Positions 34,707 through 43,565 of a stretch of 64,000 bases of DNA are shown in pieces. Location of the stretch: positions 62,001 to 126,000 of the forward strand of contig NZ_CANLBS010000012.1 of the NCBI RefSeq assembly GCF_947488945.1, written 5' to 3'. Position numbers and translations under genes: made by a program. The notes under the pieces were generated by a model. That model did no database searches and was not told where the DNA came from. It saw only the letters and a program-made list of their open reading frames with translations. The first letter of the stretch is position 1, and the number at the start of each line of letters is the position of its first letter. The DNA comes from an uncultured Streptomyces sp. GTDB lineage: Bacteria > Actinomycetota > Actinomycetes > Streptomycetales > Streptomycetaceae.

Positions 34707-35296
34707 CCTCTTCCGGTCCGTCGATCGTCACGGCCCGGCCGAGCAGCGTCCGCGTCCGAAGGCGGAGTCGGATACCGGGCTGAGGCTCCGACGCGCGAGG
34801 GCGGCACCGGCCGCACCGCATCGCCTGAGCGTGTGCAACCCGAGTCCGTACGGGAAACGCCCGCGCGACGCCGCACCCCCCACCCCGAACGATCCGAACG
34901 GGCACTGGCACGCCGAACCGGAACCCGCGCGTGTCTACGATGCGTGCCCCTAAGGGTCCCAGGTGCACGAAGTCGAGCCCGTGCGGGGCCCACCTCTGTG
35001 GAGCCGTGCCCGTACGGGGCCAAAACCGTGCCGGCGGAACTGCGGGTAGCCGTATCCATGCCGGGCCGAACGTGCTGCGGTGACGTACCCAGCCAGTGGG
35101 TCCGTACGACCCAGCGTCCGTACGACCCAGCGTCCGTACGACCCAGCGTTCGTAGGACCCAGGGTCCGTATGACCCAGCGGTCCGTACGACAGGTGCATT
35201 TTCGTGGGACCGCCCCCCGCTACCGCATGCCTCCGCCGCATTCCCAGCACAGGCCCTGACGGCACATGTACAGGGTCGTTCCGGTACGCGCGCTCC
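34707..35296. other. intergenic region with 16-bp tandem repeat (590 bp)
   Basis: Between two convergent genes. Apart from a six-unit repeat (35101-35191) it contains imperfect copies of GTACGGG and CGTACG words. No frame shows steady coding bias. Confidence 0.6.
35101..35191 (+). repeat. 16-bp tandem repeat, six units
   Basis: TCCGTACGACCCAGCG at 35101, 35117 and 35133 is exact; two degenerate units begin at 35149 and 35165 (the latter one base longer), and a partial unit lies at 35182. It is in the gap between the GNAT and ROK genes. Confidence 0.85.
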
Positions 35297-36454
35297 CTAC
35301 CTGCGGGCGGTGACGGTGCTTTCGACGGCGAACAGTTGCTCTTCCACGTGGTCCAGCGCAAGCCTTAGCGCTCCGGTAGGAACGGCCGCCTCGCCCAGGG
35401 CCGACAGGGCCACCCGCGGCGGCCGCAGGCAGTAGCGCGCCAGTTCCTGGCGAAGGGGCTCCAGGACCCCGTCGAGTCCGGTGGCCCAGCCGCCGATGAC
35501 GACGAGTTCGGGATCGAGTGCCAACGCGAGCGCTGCGACGTCGTGCACCAGCCGCTGGATGAATCGCTCCACCGCCGCCTGCGCCCCCGCCTCCCCGCGC
35601 CGTGCGGCGGCGAACACTGCTGCGACCGCACGCTCGTCCAGGGGGTCCAGTGGCGTATCGGTCGTCGACAACAGGTGCTCGGGGGTCACTTCCCTGCCGA
35701 GCAGATGCAGGGCTCCGATCTCCCCGGCGGCTCCACCGAACCCCCGGTGGAGCCTTCCTCCGATCAGAGCACCGGCGCCGGGACTGAGGCCCGCCAGTAC
35801 GAAGACCACGTCGTCGGACTCGCTCGACGCGCCCTTCCAGTGCTCGGCCACGGCCGCGGCGTTGGCGTCGTTCTCCACCAGCACCGGACAGCGGAACGAG
35901 CGCCGCAGGCGCTCACCGAGCGGCAGTCCGGTCCAGCCCGGGAGGGCGGTACCGAGACGGACCGTTCCGTCGGCTTCGACGATGCCCGGTGTACCGACCC
36001 CCACCGCACGCAGACTGCTGCGGGAGACGCCGCTGCGCCGCAGGACGTCGGCGATCATCCCCCGCACCTGGTCCAGTCGCTCGTCCGCGCCGAGATGCTC
36101 GGACACTACCCGGGAGCCCGCGCCGATGATGCGGCCGTCGAGTCCCGCCAGCAGAGCGGACACCCGGTGGGCGCTGATCTCGACGCCGAGCAGGTAACCG
36201 GCTTCGGCCCGGAAACGGAACCTTCGGGCCGGCCGGCCCTGACGCCGTGCCTCCCCTTCGTCCGGCGTAGCCTCGACCACCAGACCGGCCTCGAAGAGGC
36301 CTTCCACGACTCCTTCGACGGTGGGGCGGGACAGGCCGGTGATCCGCGTGAGATCCGTGAGCGTGGGGGAATCCGCACCTCTGAGCGCGTGCAACACCAC
36401 CGCGGAATTGATCCGCCGCAGCAACGACGGGTCTCCTCCGGTCAGCCGCCCCAC
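35297..36454 (-). CDS. ROK-family transcriptional regulator
   Basis: 385 residues, GTG start at 36454 with a GGGAGG site upstream. Winged helix-turn-helix at about 10-75 (RRINSAVVLHALRGADSPTL, GLSRPTVEGVVEGLFEAG), then the ROK sugar-kinase-like domain: GYLLGVEISAHRVSALLAGL, GVGTPGIVEADGTVRLGTAL, CPVLVENDANAAAVAEHWKG, VIGGWATGLDGVLEPLR. The zinc-binding CxCGxxGC segment seen in NagC/Mlc-type regulators is missing after EIGALHLLG. It probably senses a sugar. No sugar genes are adjacent. Confidence 0.92.
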   Translation of the reverse strand: MGRLTGGDPSLLRRINSAVVLHALRGADSPTLTDLTRITGLSRPTVEGVVEGLFEAGLVVEATPDEGEARRQGRPARRFRFRAEAGYLLGVEISAHRVSALLAGLDGRIIGAGSRVVSEHLGADERLDQVRGMIADVLRRSGVSRSSLRAVGVGTPGIVEADGTVRLGTALPGWTGLPLGERLRRSFRCPVLVENDANAAAVAEHWKGASSESDDVVFVLAGLSPGAGALIGGRLHRGFGGAAGEIGALHLLGREVTPEHLLSTTDTPLDPLDERAVAAVFAAARRGEAGAQAAVERFIQRLVHDVAALALALDPELVVIGGWATGLDGVLEPLRQELARYCLRPPRVALSALGEAAVPTGALRLALDHVEEQLFAVESTVTARR

Positions 36455-36556
36455 GGTGTGTCCTCCCAGCTCTCGCGCATGTCAGCCGGATGTTACTAGT
36501 CGGCTGCGGACGTCGGGCGTCGTCCTCCGACCTGGTACCGAGACGCAACCTCCGCA

Positions 36557-37207
36557 TCAGGCCGGAGCCACGAAGCCCGATTCGTAAGCCGCGATCACCG
36601 CCTGGGTCCTGTCCCGCGCTCCCAGTTTGGAGAGCACCGCACTCACATGGGTCTTGACCGTCTCCACCCCCAGGTACAACGTGGCGGCGATCTCCGCGTT
36701 CGACATCCCCCGGCACATCAACCGGAGCACGGCCTCCTCCCGGTCGGTCAGCGCGGCGTCCAGAAGCCCGGCCCTCGCCGTGCCCCCGCCGTGCTCCGCG
36801 GCGAGCCGTCGCACCGCCGCGGGGAACAGGAGAGAATCGCCCTCGGCGACCAACCGGACCGCGTGCACGATCTCCGCGGGCCGCGCCCGCTTCAGCAGGA
36901 ACCCGTCGGCCCCCGCACGCAGCGCCTCGTACACGTACTCGTCGTTCTCGAACGTCGTCACGACGAGGATCTTCGGCGGGTCGGGCACCGTGCGCAGGAC
37001 GAGGCGGGTGGCCTCGATCCCGTCCATCAGGGGCATCCGGACATCCATCGCCACCACGTCCGGCCTCAGCCGGCGGACGAGTGGAAGAACGGCGGCACCG
37101 TCCGCGGCCTCGCCCACCACCTCGATGTCCGGCTGCGCCTCCAGAACGGCCCGCAGGCCCGAACGGACCAGGGGCTCGTCGTCGACGAGCAGGATGCTTA
37201 CCGGCAC
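36557..37207 (-). CDS. NarL/LuxR-family response regulator
   Basis: 216 residues, GTG start. Receiver domain with Asp10, Asp55 (the phosphorylation site in VAMDVRMPLMDG) and the conserved Lys in FLLKRARP; C-terminal LuxR-type helix-turn-helix LTDREEAVLRLMCRGMSNAE and VETVKTHVSAVLSKLGAR. It lies 9 bp after the kinase gene and is co-transcribed with it. It probably binds the palindromes before the divergent ABC genes. Confidence 0.96.
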   Translation of the reverse strand: MPVSILLVDDEPLVRSGLRAVLEAQPDIEVVGEAADGAAVLPLVRRLRPDVVAMDVRMPLMDGIEATRLVLRTVPDPPKILVVTTFENDEYVYEALRAGADGFLLKRARPAEIVHAVRLVAEGDSLLFPAAVRRLAAEHGGGTARAGLLDAALTDREEAVLRLMCRGMSNAEIAATLYLGVETVKTHVSAVLSKLGARDRTQAVIAAYESGFVAPA

Positions 37208-37216
37208 CGGTTCAGC

Positions 37217-38389
37217 CTAGGCGCTCGAGAGAGGCAGGCTCACCCGCACTGCCCACTCGTCGTCGACCCGCCCCGACGTGGCCTCGCCTCCCAGCAGCGC
37301 GGCTCGCTCCCGTATGCCCCGGAGCCCGGAACCGGGAACGGCCGGCCGCCGGGGGACGCCGACCACGGGATTCACCACGTCGAGCTCAAGCCGTGTGTCC
37401 GTCACACCGATTCTCACCCTTACGGGAACGGGGCCGGCGTGACGCAGCACGTTGGTGAGTGCTTCCTGCAGGATGCGGTACCCCTCGCGGGAGACGGGGC
37501 CCGGCACATGATCGACGCTCCCCGACATCACCGCGTCGACGTCAGCCCCCGATCCGCGCGCGGAGTTCAGCAGACGGCCGACTTCCGCGAGCGTCGGTGA
37601 CCGTTCCGCGGAGGCACCGGGATCGCGGAGAACCCGCAGCACTCTTTCCAGGTCCTCCAGAGCCGATCGACTGGTCTCCTCGATGGCGGCGAGCGCCTGG
37701 CGGGTGAACTCCGCGTTGTCGGCGGACCGTGCGGCACCTGCTTGGATCACTGAGATCGACAGCGCGTGTCCGATCGAGTCGTGCAGCTCGCGGGCGATGC
37801 GATTGCGCTCCAAGAGTTGTTCCGTGAGCGCCTCCAACGCGGTCAGCCGGGAGCTCTCCGACGGACCCAGCAGCCGCCGCGCGGCGTAGGTGGCCAGACG
37901 ACCACACATGACGACAGTGACGGCCAGCAGAGCGAGCGGGACAGGCGCGAACAGCACGAACCATGTGCTGGGATCGAGCCACGGGACGAGCGTCGTGTCC
38001 GACCGTCTCCGTCCCAACCCCATCAGGATCAGGTCGACGGTGGTCGCCGGCAGCCAGATCGTGGCGAAGCCGGTGAGCACGGCGAGCGTCAGCCGCATCT
38101 CCAGCCACAGCACGACCCGCCATCGCTCGGCCCACGTGGCCGAACGCTCGATCGAAATTGTCGCGTCCGGGCGTCCGCGTTCGTCCGGCGTGAGGAGCGC
38201 CTGGGCCTGTATCCCTTCGCCGACCCGGGTCACCGGCACCAGCCCGACTACCACGGGGAGGAGCGCCAACACCCAGGGCCACTCCGGGAAGACGAAGACC
38301 CACACGCTGGCGGCAGCCAGCGGAATGAGGAGGTGGAGCCAGCGACTGTGCGTGGTCGCCTGGACCACAGGTGCGAGGAACGTGCGCAT
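37217..38389 (-). CDS. DesK-type sensor histidine kinase
   Basis: 390 residues. Four to five membrane helices occupy about 18-170 (HLLIPLAAASVWVFVFPEWP, VLALLPVVVGLVPVT, LAVLTGFATIWLPATTVDL). The HisKA_3 box is RIARELHDSIGHALS with His203, and the ATPase domain has the N-box ILQEALTNVLRHAG and the GSGLRGIRERAALLGG loop. It phosphorylates the NarL-type regulator downstream. It is divergent from an ABC exporter, with two palindromes in the 107-bp gap. Confidence 0.95.
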   Translation of the reverse strand: MRTFLAPVVQATTHSRWLHLLIPLAAASVWVFVFPEWPWVLALLPVVVGLVPVTRVGEGIQAQALLTPDERGRPDATISIERSATWAERWRVVLWLEMRLTLAVLTGFATIWLPATTVDLILMGLGRRRSDTTLVPWLDPSTWFVLFAPVPLALLAVTVVMCGRLATYAARRLLGPSESSRLTALEALTEQLLERNRIARELHDSIGHALSISVIQAGAARSADNAEFTRQALAAIEETSRSALEDLERVLRVLRDPGASAERSPTLAEVGRLLNSARGSGADVDAVMSGSVDHVPGPVSREGYRILQEALTNVLRHAGPVPVRVRIGVTDTRLELDVVNPVVGVPRRPAVPGSGLRGIRERAALLGGEATSGRVDDEWAVRVSLPLSSA

Positions 38390-38423
38390 GACGCCATCGT
38401 GTCAGCGGGCGGCGAGGGGCGGC

Positions 38424-38461
38424 TCCCCCGAGCGAGGGAGATGAGTCCCCCGAACGGGGGA
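38424..38461. promoter_or_regulatory. twin 16-bp palindromes between the kinase and ABC genes
   Basis: TCCCCCGAGCGAGGGA (38424-38439) and TCCCCCGAACGGGGGA (38446-38461). They are near-identical, and their centres are 22 bp apart, about two helical turns. Positioned between divergent promoters, they are good candidates for binding of two response-regulator dimers. Confidence 0.6.
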
Positions 38462-38496
38462 GGCGCCGACTGTGGGCGGGCCGGGAGGATCGGCAC

Positions 38497-39438
38497 ATGA
38501 CCAGCATCGAGGTCCACCAACTCACGAAAACGTACGGCGGGCAGCGCGCCGTGAACAACCTCCATTTCCGTGTCGAGCCCGGCAAGGTCACCGGATTCCT
38601 CGGGCCGAACGGCGCCGGCAAGTCCACCACCCTGAGACTCCTTCTCGGAATCGACCGGCCGACGGGCGGCACCGCGACCATCGGCGGCCGCGCCTATGCC
38701 ACCCTGGATGCGCCCTTGCGGCAGGTGGGCGCCCTGCTGGACGCCCGTTCCGCCCACGGCTCCCGCACGGCGCGCGACCACTTGGCGATCCTCGCGACGA
38801 GCAACGGCATAGCCACCTCCAGGGTCGACACCGTGCTCGAGGAGACCGGCCTGCTTGCCGTCGGGGCCAAGCGGATCAAGTCGTTCTCCCTCGGGATGCG
38901 ACAACGCCTTGGCATCGCGGCCGCGCTGCTGGGAGATCCGGCCGTGATCCTGCTCGACGAGCCGGCCAACGGGCTCGACCCGGAGGGCATCATCTGGGTC
39001 CGGACGCTCTTGAGGCGGCTGGCCTCGGAACGGCGTACGGTCCTCGTCTCCAGCCACCTGATGAACGAGACCGCGTCCTACGCCGACCACCTCGTGGTGC
39101 TGGGTAAGGGCAAGCTGCTCGCCGACATGCCCATGGGCGAGTTCCTCGACCGGCACACCCGTCCCAGGGTGAGTCTGCGGTCCGCGGAAGCGGGAAGGCT
39201 GCACGACCTGCTGACCGGCCGAGGCCACCAGCCCGAGCTGCGAGGGGAAGACGGGTTGTCCGTCGATGGTGTGCGGGCCGAGGAGGTCGGGCGGATGGCG
39301 GGTGGAGCGGGGATCGTCCTGCTGGAGCTCCGTGACGAACAGGCTTCCTTGGAGGAGGCATACCTCGAACTCACCGCGACGGCAGGCGAATACACCTCGC
39401 TCTCGAATCCCCGCCCCGACAGGAGGCCTGGCGCATGA
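38497..39438 (+). CDS. ABC transporter ATP-binding protein (drug/lipid export type)
   Basis: 313 residues. Walker A GPNGAGKSTT, signature SFSLGMRQRLGIAAALLG and Walker B ILLDEPANGLDPEGIIWV are present, with an extra C-terminal domain as in CcmA/DrrA-type exporters. Its product overlaps the next gene by four bases (ATGA), so the two are translated together. The divergent two-component system is likely to control the pair. Confidence 0.96.
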   Translation: MTSIEVHQLTKTYGGQRAVNNLHFRVEPGKVTGFLGPNGAGKSTTLRLLLGIDRPTGGTATIGGRAYATLDAPLRQVGALLDARSAHGSRTARDHLAILATSNGIATSRVDTVLEETGLLAVGAKRIKSFSLGMRQRLGIAAALLGDPAVILLDEPANGLDPEGIIWVRTLLRRLASERRTVLVSSHLMNETASYADHLVVLGKGKLLADMPMGEFLDRHTRPRVSLRSAEAGRLHDLLTGRGHQPELRGEDGLSVDGVRAEEVGRMAGGAGIVLLELRDEQASLEEAYLELTATAGEYTSLSNPRPDRRPGA

Positions 39439-40172
39439 ACACGATGACAGTGGTCCACTCCGAGTGGTTGAAGATCCGGTCGCTGCGCGGGGTCTTCAGC
39501 TCACTGTGGTCGATGGTGCTGGTGACCGTCGCGATCACTTTGCTGGTGTCCGCGACGATCGGCCGACAGGAGGCAGGTGCTCCTGGGGCCGACCTGCTCT
39601 TCGGCGCCTTCTACGCCCTGAACTTCGGGCAGATCGCCGCCATGGCCTTCGGAGCCACCGCGCTGTCGAGCGAGTTCCTCGGTGAAGCCCTGCGGACATC
39701 CCTGACCGCTGTGCCCAGACGCGGCCTCTTTTACTGCGCCAAAATGACGACGGTGGGGGCACTCGCTCTCGTCGCAGGCATGATCACCAGTCTTCTCGCC
39801 TTCGTCGGCGGCCAGCTCTTCCTCGGTGACGTCGCGATAGGTCTGACGCATCCGGGCGTCCTGCGCGCCGTCCTGGGCGGCGGGTTGTACCTCTGCCTGA
39901 TCGCTCTGTTCGCCGCCGGCCTCACAGCCATGCTGCGCAGCGCCGTCGTCGTGCTCAGCATCCTGATCCCCTTCCTCCTGGTCGTCTCCTTCGTGGTGGG
40001 GGACGTGGCCGGGGGAGTCGCTCAGTATCTGCCCGACCGAGCCGGACAGTTGATTTTGCATCAGCATCAGGAGGGAAGTCTCGGCCCGTGGACGGGTCTC
40101 GGTGTTCTGTTCCTGTGGACAGCGGCGGCGCAACTGGCCGGCTGGTGGATGGTGCGCACCCGAGATGCCTGA
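39435..40172 (+). CDS. ABC-2-type transporter permease
   Basis: 245 residues with about six membrane segments; the N-terminus MNTMTVVHSEWLKIRSLRG is the characteristic short cytoplasmic helix of ABC-2 permeases, and VTVAITLLVSATIG begins the first membrane segment. It forms the membrane half of the exporter with the ATPase upstream. Substrate unknown; homologous systems export antimicrobial peptides or respond to envelope stress. Confidence 0.93.
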   Translation: MNTMTVVHSEWLKIRSLRGVFSSLWSMVLVTVAITLLVSATIGRQEAGAPGADLLFGAFYALNFGQIAAMAFGATALSSEFLGEALRTSLTAVPRRGLFYCAKMTTVGALALVAGMITSLLAFVGGQLFLGDVAIGLTHPGVLRAVLGGGLYLCLIALFAAGLTAMLRSAVVVLSILIPFLLVVSFVVGDVAGGVAQYLPDRAGQLILHQHQEGSLGPWTGLGVLFLWTAAAQLAGWWMVRTRDA

Positions 40173-40223
40173 CGACCGGTCGCCGGGAGCCTGTCCGTCC
40201 GGAAAACCGGACCGTCTCTGTCA

Positions 40224-40255
40224 CGGGCGGACGGGCGGACGGGTGGGCGGGTGAG
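40224..40255 (+). repeat. 8-bp tandem repeat, four units
   Basis: CGGGCGGA twice, then CGGGTGGG and CGGGTGAG, in the gap after the permease gene. Confidence 0.7.
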
Positions 40256-40380
40256 AGAAACCGGGGCGCTGTGGCACGGCAGGGCTCCGGGGCGACCGGG
40301 GCCGCGGTGTCGGCAGGTGGAACGGTCCTGCGAAGGCCCGGGGGGCGGCACTTGTCAGTGGCAGACGGTTTACTGGCGAC

Positions 40381-40821
40381 ATGACCATCGCACGTCACCT
40401 CCGACTGATCGATGAGTTGCGTGTTCGCGAGTACCCTCCCGAACACGCCCCGTCAGGTTCGAGGAGCAGCGGCCCCGGCTACCACACGGCATACCTGCGC
40501 GGGGCCGATGAGGGGGGAGCGGCCGGCGAGGCGGCATCGAGCGAATCGAGGGCGCAGGTCGTCGCGGAACAAGAGGCACTCCTCGACGTGCTGACGCGGC
40601 GTTGGGGCGAGCCGGACTGGGTCAGTCTCTGGAGTACGCGGGAGCGGATGCTCCGCGGCGAGGCGATACCCGAGCCGTGGGCCACGTCGGTGGTGGAGTG
40701 CCAGAACCTTCATCTGTGGAAAGTCGACGAACGATGGATCGCTCTGGCCTTTCTGGGCGACAAGGCTGTCGGCAGCCAGTGTGACGTCGTGGTCGTGGTC
40801 ACCTCGGTCGATCCACCCTGA
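40381..40821 (+). CDS. hypothetical protein (146 aa)
   Basis: ATG start, MTIARHLRLIDELRVREYPP. It contains AQVVAEQEALLDVLTRRWGE and CQNLHLWKVDERWIALAFLG. Predicted to be soluble, mixed alpha/beta, with tryptophans spaced along the second half. Many actinobacterial proteins of this size with this LW-x-x-DERW pattern have no assigned role. It has a normal codon bias and stands alone between the permease and mug genes. Confidence 0.6.
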   Translation: MTIARHLRLIDELRVREYPPEHAPSGSRSSGPGYHTAYLRGADEGGAAGEAASSESRAQVVAEQEALLDVLTRRWGEPDWVSLWSTRERMLRGEAIPEPWATSVVECQNLHLWKVDERWIALAFLGDKAVGSQCDVVVVVTSVDPP

Positions 40822-41068
40822 CCTCGTGACGGGAACGTCGGGCGGCGGGGACGGAAAGTTCTGGTGTGACCAGTGCTGCGGGACGGTCGCCCGCAGCACG
40901 GGCTCTCCCGCCGAGACCCGGACGTAAGCGCACCGGGTCATGTGGTGTCGGCGTGTGCGCTGATCGGCACAGGCCCCGCACGAGGCCGTATCCGGGACGG
41001 CGTGCGCGCGGCGAGATGCTCGCGCCAGGTCATGGCGAGCGGCACGCGGCCGGAGCCGGGGGAACGGG

Positions 41069-41632
41069 TCAGACCGTGGGTGGCTCAGTCGTCTCGACCG
41101 CGGAGCGAAGACGGGTGTACTCCTCGGCCATGGTTTCGACCGTCCAGTGGGCGTTCAGTCCGCTGGGGTTGGGAAGTGCCCAGACCCTGGCGCCGCCGAT
41201 CGCCCGTTCCTGCGGGCCTATGACAGCTTTGCGTTCATCGAAAGCTGTGCGGTAGGCGGTGACTCCGACGACCGCCAGCCACAGCGGCCGAAGGCGGTCC
41301 ACCTTGGCTGCCAGCAGAGCGCCGCCGGCACGGTACTCGTCGGCGCTCAACTCGTCCGCGCGAGCTGTGGCCCGCGCCACCACGTTGGTGATGCCCAAGC
41401 CGTACGTCAGGAGTTCGGACTGCTCGGAGGGAAGGAGGCGACGCGGGGTGAATCCCGAAAGGTGGAGTACGGGCCAGAAGCGGTTTCCGGGGTGGGCGAA
41501 GTGGTGCCCGGTGGCGGCGGTCATCAGGCTCGGGTTGATCCCGCAGAACAACACGCGCAGACCGCCCGCGACGACATCGGGCACGATGTGGTCCCGGGCG
41601 GCCTGCAGTTCGTCCGGCGTCAGCTTCGGCAC
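41069..41632 (-). CDS. mug: G/U mismatch-specific DNA glycosylase (Mug/TDG family)
   Basis: 187 residues, GTG start. Mug motifs: VLFCGINPSLMTAATGHHFA (catalytic Asn in GINPS), PGNRFWPVLHLSGF, GLGITNVVARATARADEL, and the minor-groove wedge ALPNPSGLNAHW. It removes uracil or thymine opposite guanine in double-stranded DNA. It is separated by 37 bp from purB on the same strand but no functional tie is apparent. Confidence 0.93.
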   Translation of the reverse strand: MPKLTPDELQAARDHIVPDVVAGGLRVLFCGINPSLMTAATGHHFAHPGNRFWPVLHLSGFTPRRLLPSEQSELLTYGLGITNVVARATARADELSADEYRAGGALLAAKVDRLRPLWLAVVGVTAYRTAFDERKAVIGPQERAIGGARVWALPNPSGLNAHWTVETMAEEYTRLRSAVETTEPPTV

Positions 41633-41669
41633 GGTCCACCCACGCGACGGAACGGGAAGGGCATCCGGA

Positions 41670-43112
41670 TCAGAGGATGGACCCCGGCGTGTAACCGGCA
41701 GCGGCCGGATGCTGCTTCAGGATCTCTTCGACGCGGTCGATGACGGAGGCGACCTGGTCTCCGGCTGCGCCGGTGAACGAGAGCTTGTCGGCCATCAGCT
41801 CGTCCAACTGCGTCCGGTCCAGCGGAATGCGGGAGTCGGCGGCCAGCTTGTCGAGCAACTCGTTGCGCTCGGCGCCCTGCTCGCGCATGGCGAGGGCGGA
41901 GGCGACGGCGTTCTCCTTGATCGCCTCGTGGGCGACCTCTCGGCCGACTCCGGCCCGTACGGCCCCCATGAGCACCTTGGTGGTGGCGAGGAAGGGAAGG
42001 TAGCGGTCGAGTTCACGGGCTACCACAGCAGGGAACGCGCCGAACTCGTCCAGAACCGTCAGGAAGGTCTCCAGCAACCCGTCGAACGCGAAGAAGGCGT
42101 CGGGCAGCGCCACGCGGCGGACCACGGAGCAGGAGACGTCGCCCTCGTTCCACTGGTCCCCGGCCAGCTCACCGGTCATCGAGGCGTATCCGCGCAGGAT
42201 GACCATCAGGCCGTTCACGCGCTCGCAGGAGCGGGTGTTCATCTTGTGCGGCATCGCGGAGGAGCCGACCTGACCGGGCTTGAAGCCCTCGGTGACCAGC
42301 TCGTGGCCGGCCATCAACCGGATCGTCTTGGCGATCGACGACGGTGCGGCGGCGAGTTGGACGAGCGCCGTGACCACGTCGTAGTCGAGCGAGCGCGGGT
42401 AGACCTGCCCCACGGAGGTGAAGGCGTGCGCGAAGCCCAGGTGAGCGGCGATCCGCTGCTCCAGGTCCGCGAGTTTGGCACCGTCGCCACCCAGCAGGTC
42501 GAGCATGTCCTGGGCGGTACCGACCGGTCCCTTGATCCCGCGGAGCGGGTAGCGGCCCAGGAGGTCTTCGAGCCTGCCGTAGGCGACGAGGAGTTCGTCG
42601 GCGGCCGTGGCGAAGCGCTTGCCCAGGGTCGTCGCCTGCGCCGCCACGTTGTGCGAACGCCCGGCCATGACCAGCTCGGCGTACTCGCCGGAGAGCTTGC
42701 CGAGCCGGGCCAGAACGGCGACCGTGCGGTCGCGCATCAACTCGAGGGAAAGCCGGATCTGGAGCTGCTCGACATTTTCGGTGAGGTCGCGGGAGGTCAT
42801 GCCCTTGTGGACCTGCTCATGGCCCGCGAGCGCGTTGAATTCCTCGATACGCGCCTTGACGTCGTGCCGGGTGACCTTCTCCCGTTCGGCGATCGAGGCG
42901 AGGTCGACCTGGTCGAGCACACGCTCGTAGTCGGCGAGGGCGGCGTCCGGTACCTCGATCCCGAGGTCCTTCTGAGCACGCAGTACCGCCAGCCACAGCT
43001 GACGCTCCAGCTTCACCTTCTGCTCGGGGGACCAGAGAACGGCCAGCTCCGTGGAGGCGTAGCGGCCGGCAAGGACATTGGGGATGCGAGGCTTCGCAGA
43101 CACAGCAGTCAC
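41670..43112 (-). CDS. purB: adenylosuccinate lyase
   Basis: 480 residues. It performs two steps of purine synthesis, releasing fumarate from SAICAR and from adenylosuccinate. The fumarase-family signature GSSAMPHKMN is present, as are the early VRKPRIPNVL-like start (KPRIPNVLAGRYAS), KGMTSRDLTENVEQ and RSHNVAAQATTLGKR with active-site residues. Starts are GTG at 43112 (VTAVSAKPRIPN) or 43103. A TAGAAT element ends 8 bp before the GTG and there is no Shine-Dalgarno, so the transcript may begin at the start codon (leaderless). It is not in a pur operon. Confidence 0.96.
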   Translation of the reverse strand: MTAVSAKPRIPNVLAGRYASTELAVLWSPEQKVKLERQLWLAVLRAQKDLGIEVPDAALADYERVLDQVDLASIAEREKVTRHDVKARIEEFNALAGHEQVHKGMTSRDLTENVEQLQIRLSLELMRDRTVAVLARLGKLSGEYAELVMAGRSHNVAAQATTLGKRFATAADELLVAYGRLEDLLGRYPLRGIKGPVGTAQDMLDLLGGDGAKLADLEQRIAAHLGFAHAFTSVGQVYPRSLDYDVVTALVQLAAAPSSIAKTIRLMAGHELVTEGFKPGQVGSSAMPHKMNTRSCERVNGLMVILRGYASMTGELAGDQWNEGDVSCSVVRRVALPDAFFAFDGLLETFLTVLDEFGAFPAVVARELDRYLPFLATTKVLMGAVRAGVGREVAHEAIKENAVASALAMREQGAERNELLDKLAADSRIPLDRTQLDELMADKLSFTGAAGDQVASVIDRVEEILKQHPAAAGYTPGSIL

Positions 43113-43565
43113 GAAAATGAATTCTACTGGCGATTTGTGCAGGCCAGCGCCCGGGCCCGGTTTGTACTTTGCTACGAGCGGGCGTGCCAGGGACGGCCGG
43201 AGGCTCGCGTTGCCTGCGCCACATCGGATCATCGACGGGCCGGACACGGGGGCGGAGTCGCCGCCGGCCGTCCTGCGGAGGCCGACGGACGCATGCGGCC
43301 AGGCACTCCGGGGCGGCACACCTGTCCATGGAACCGTGGTAACCCGTCGGCTCGTGCGGGACGGTCGAGGCAGGAGGGGCGGCCAGGGGCGCACGGGCCG
43401 TTCGGGGCCGTCGCACGGGCGACCGGCACGGGGCGAGAAGCGCCGCTCCGGGCTTTCAGCGGCCTGCTTCGGGCCTTCACCGGCCGGCGGGCGCGGCTCC
43501 CGGCAGGCACCCGCTGCTCGGCACGGCGTTCGGCAGTCCATTCAACATGGGGGTGGCATGCCGCA
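43113..43565. other. intergenic gap of 453 bp
   Basis: Lies between the purB start and the stop of the GDSL gene. The 80 bp nearest purB should contain its promoter (TAGAAT at 43121-43126). The rest has GC-rich sequence with no coding frame, repeat or stem-loop that stood out. Confidence 0.5.
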
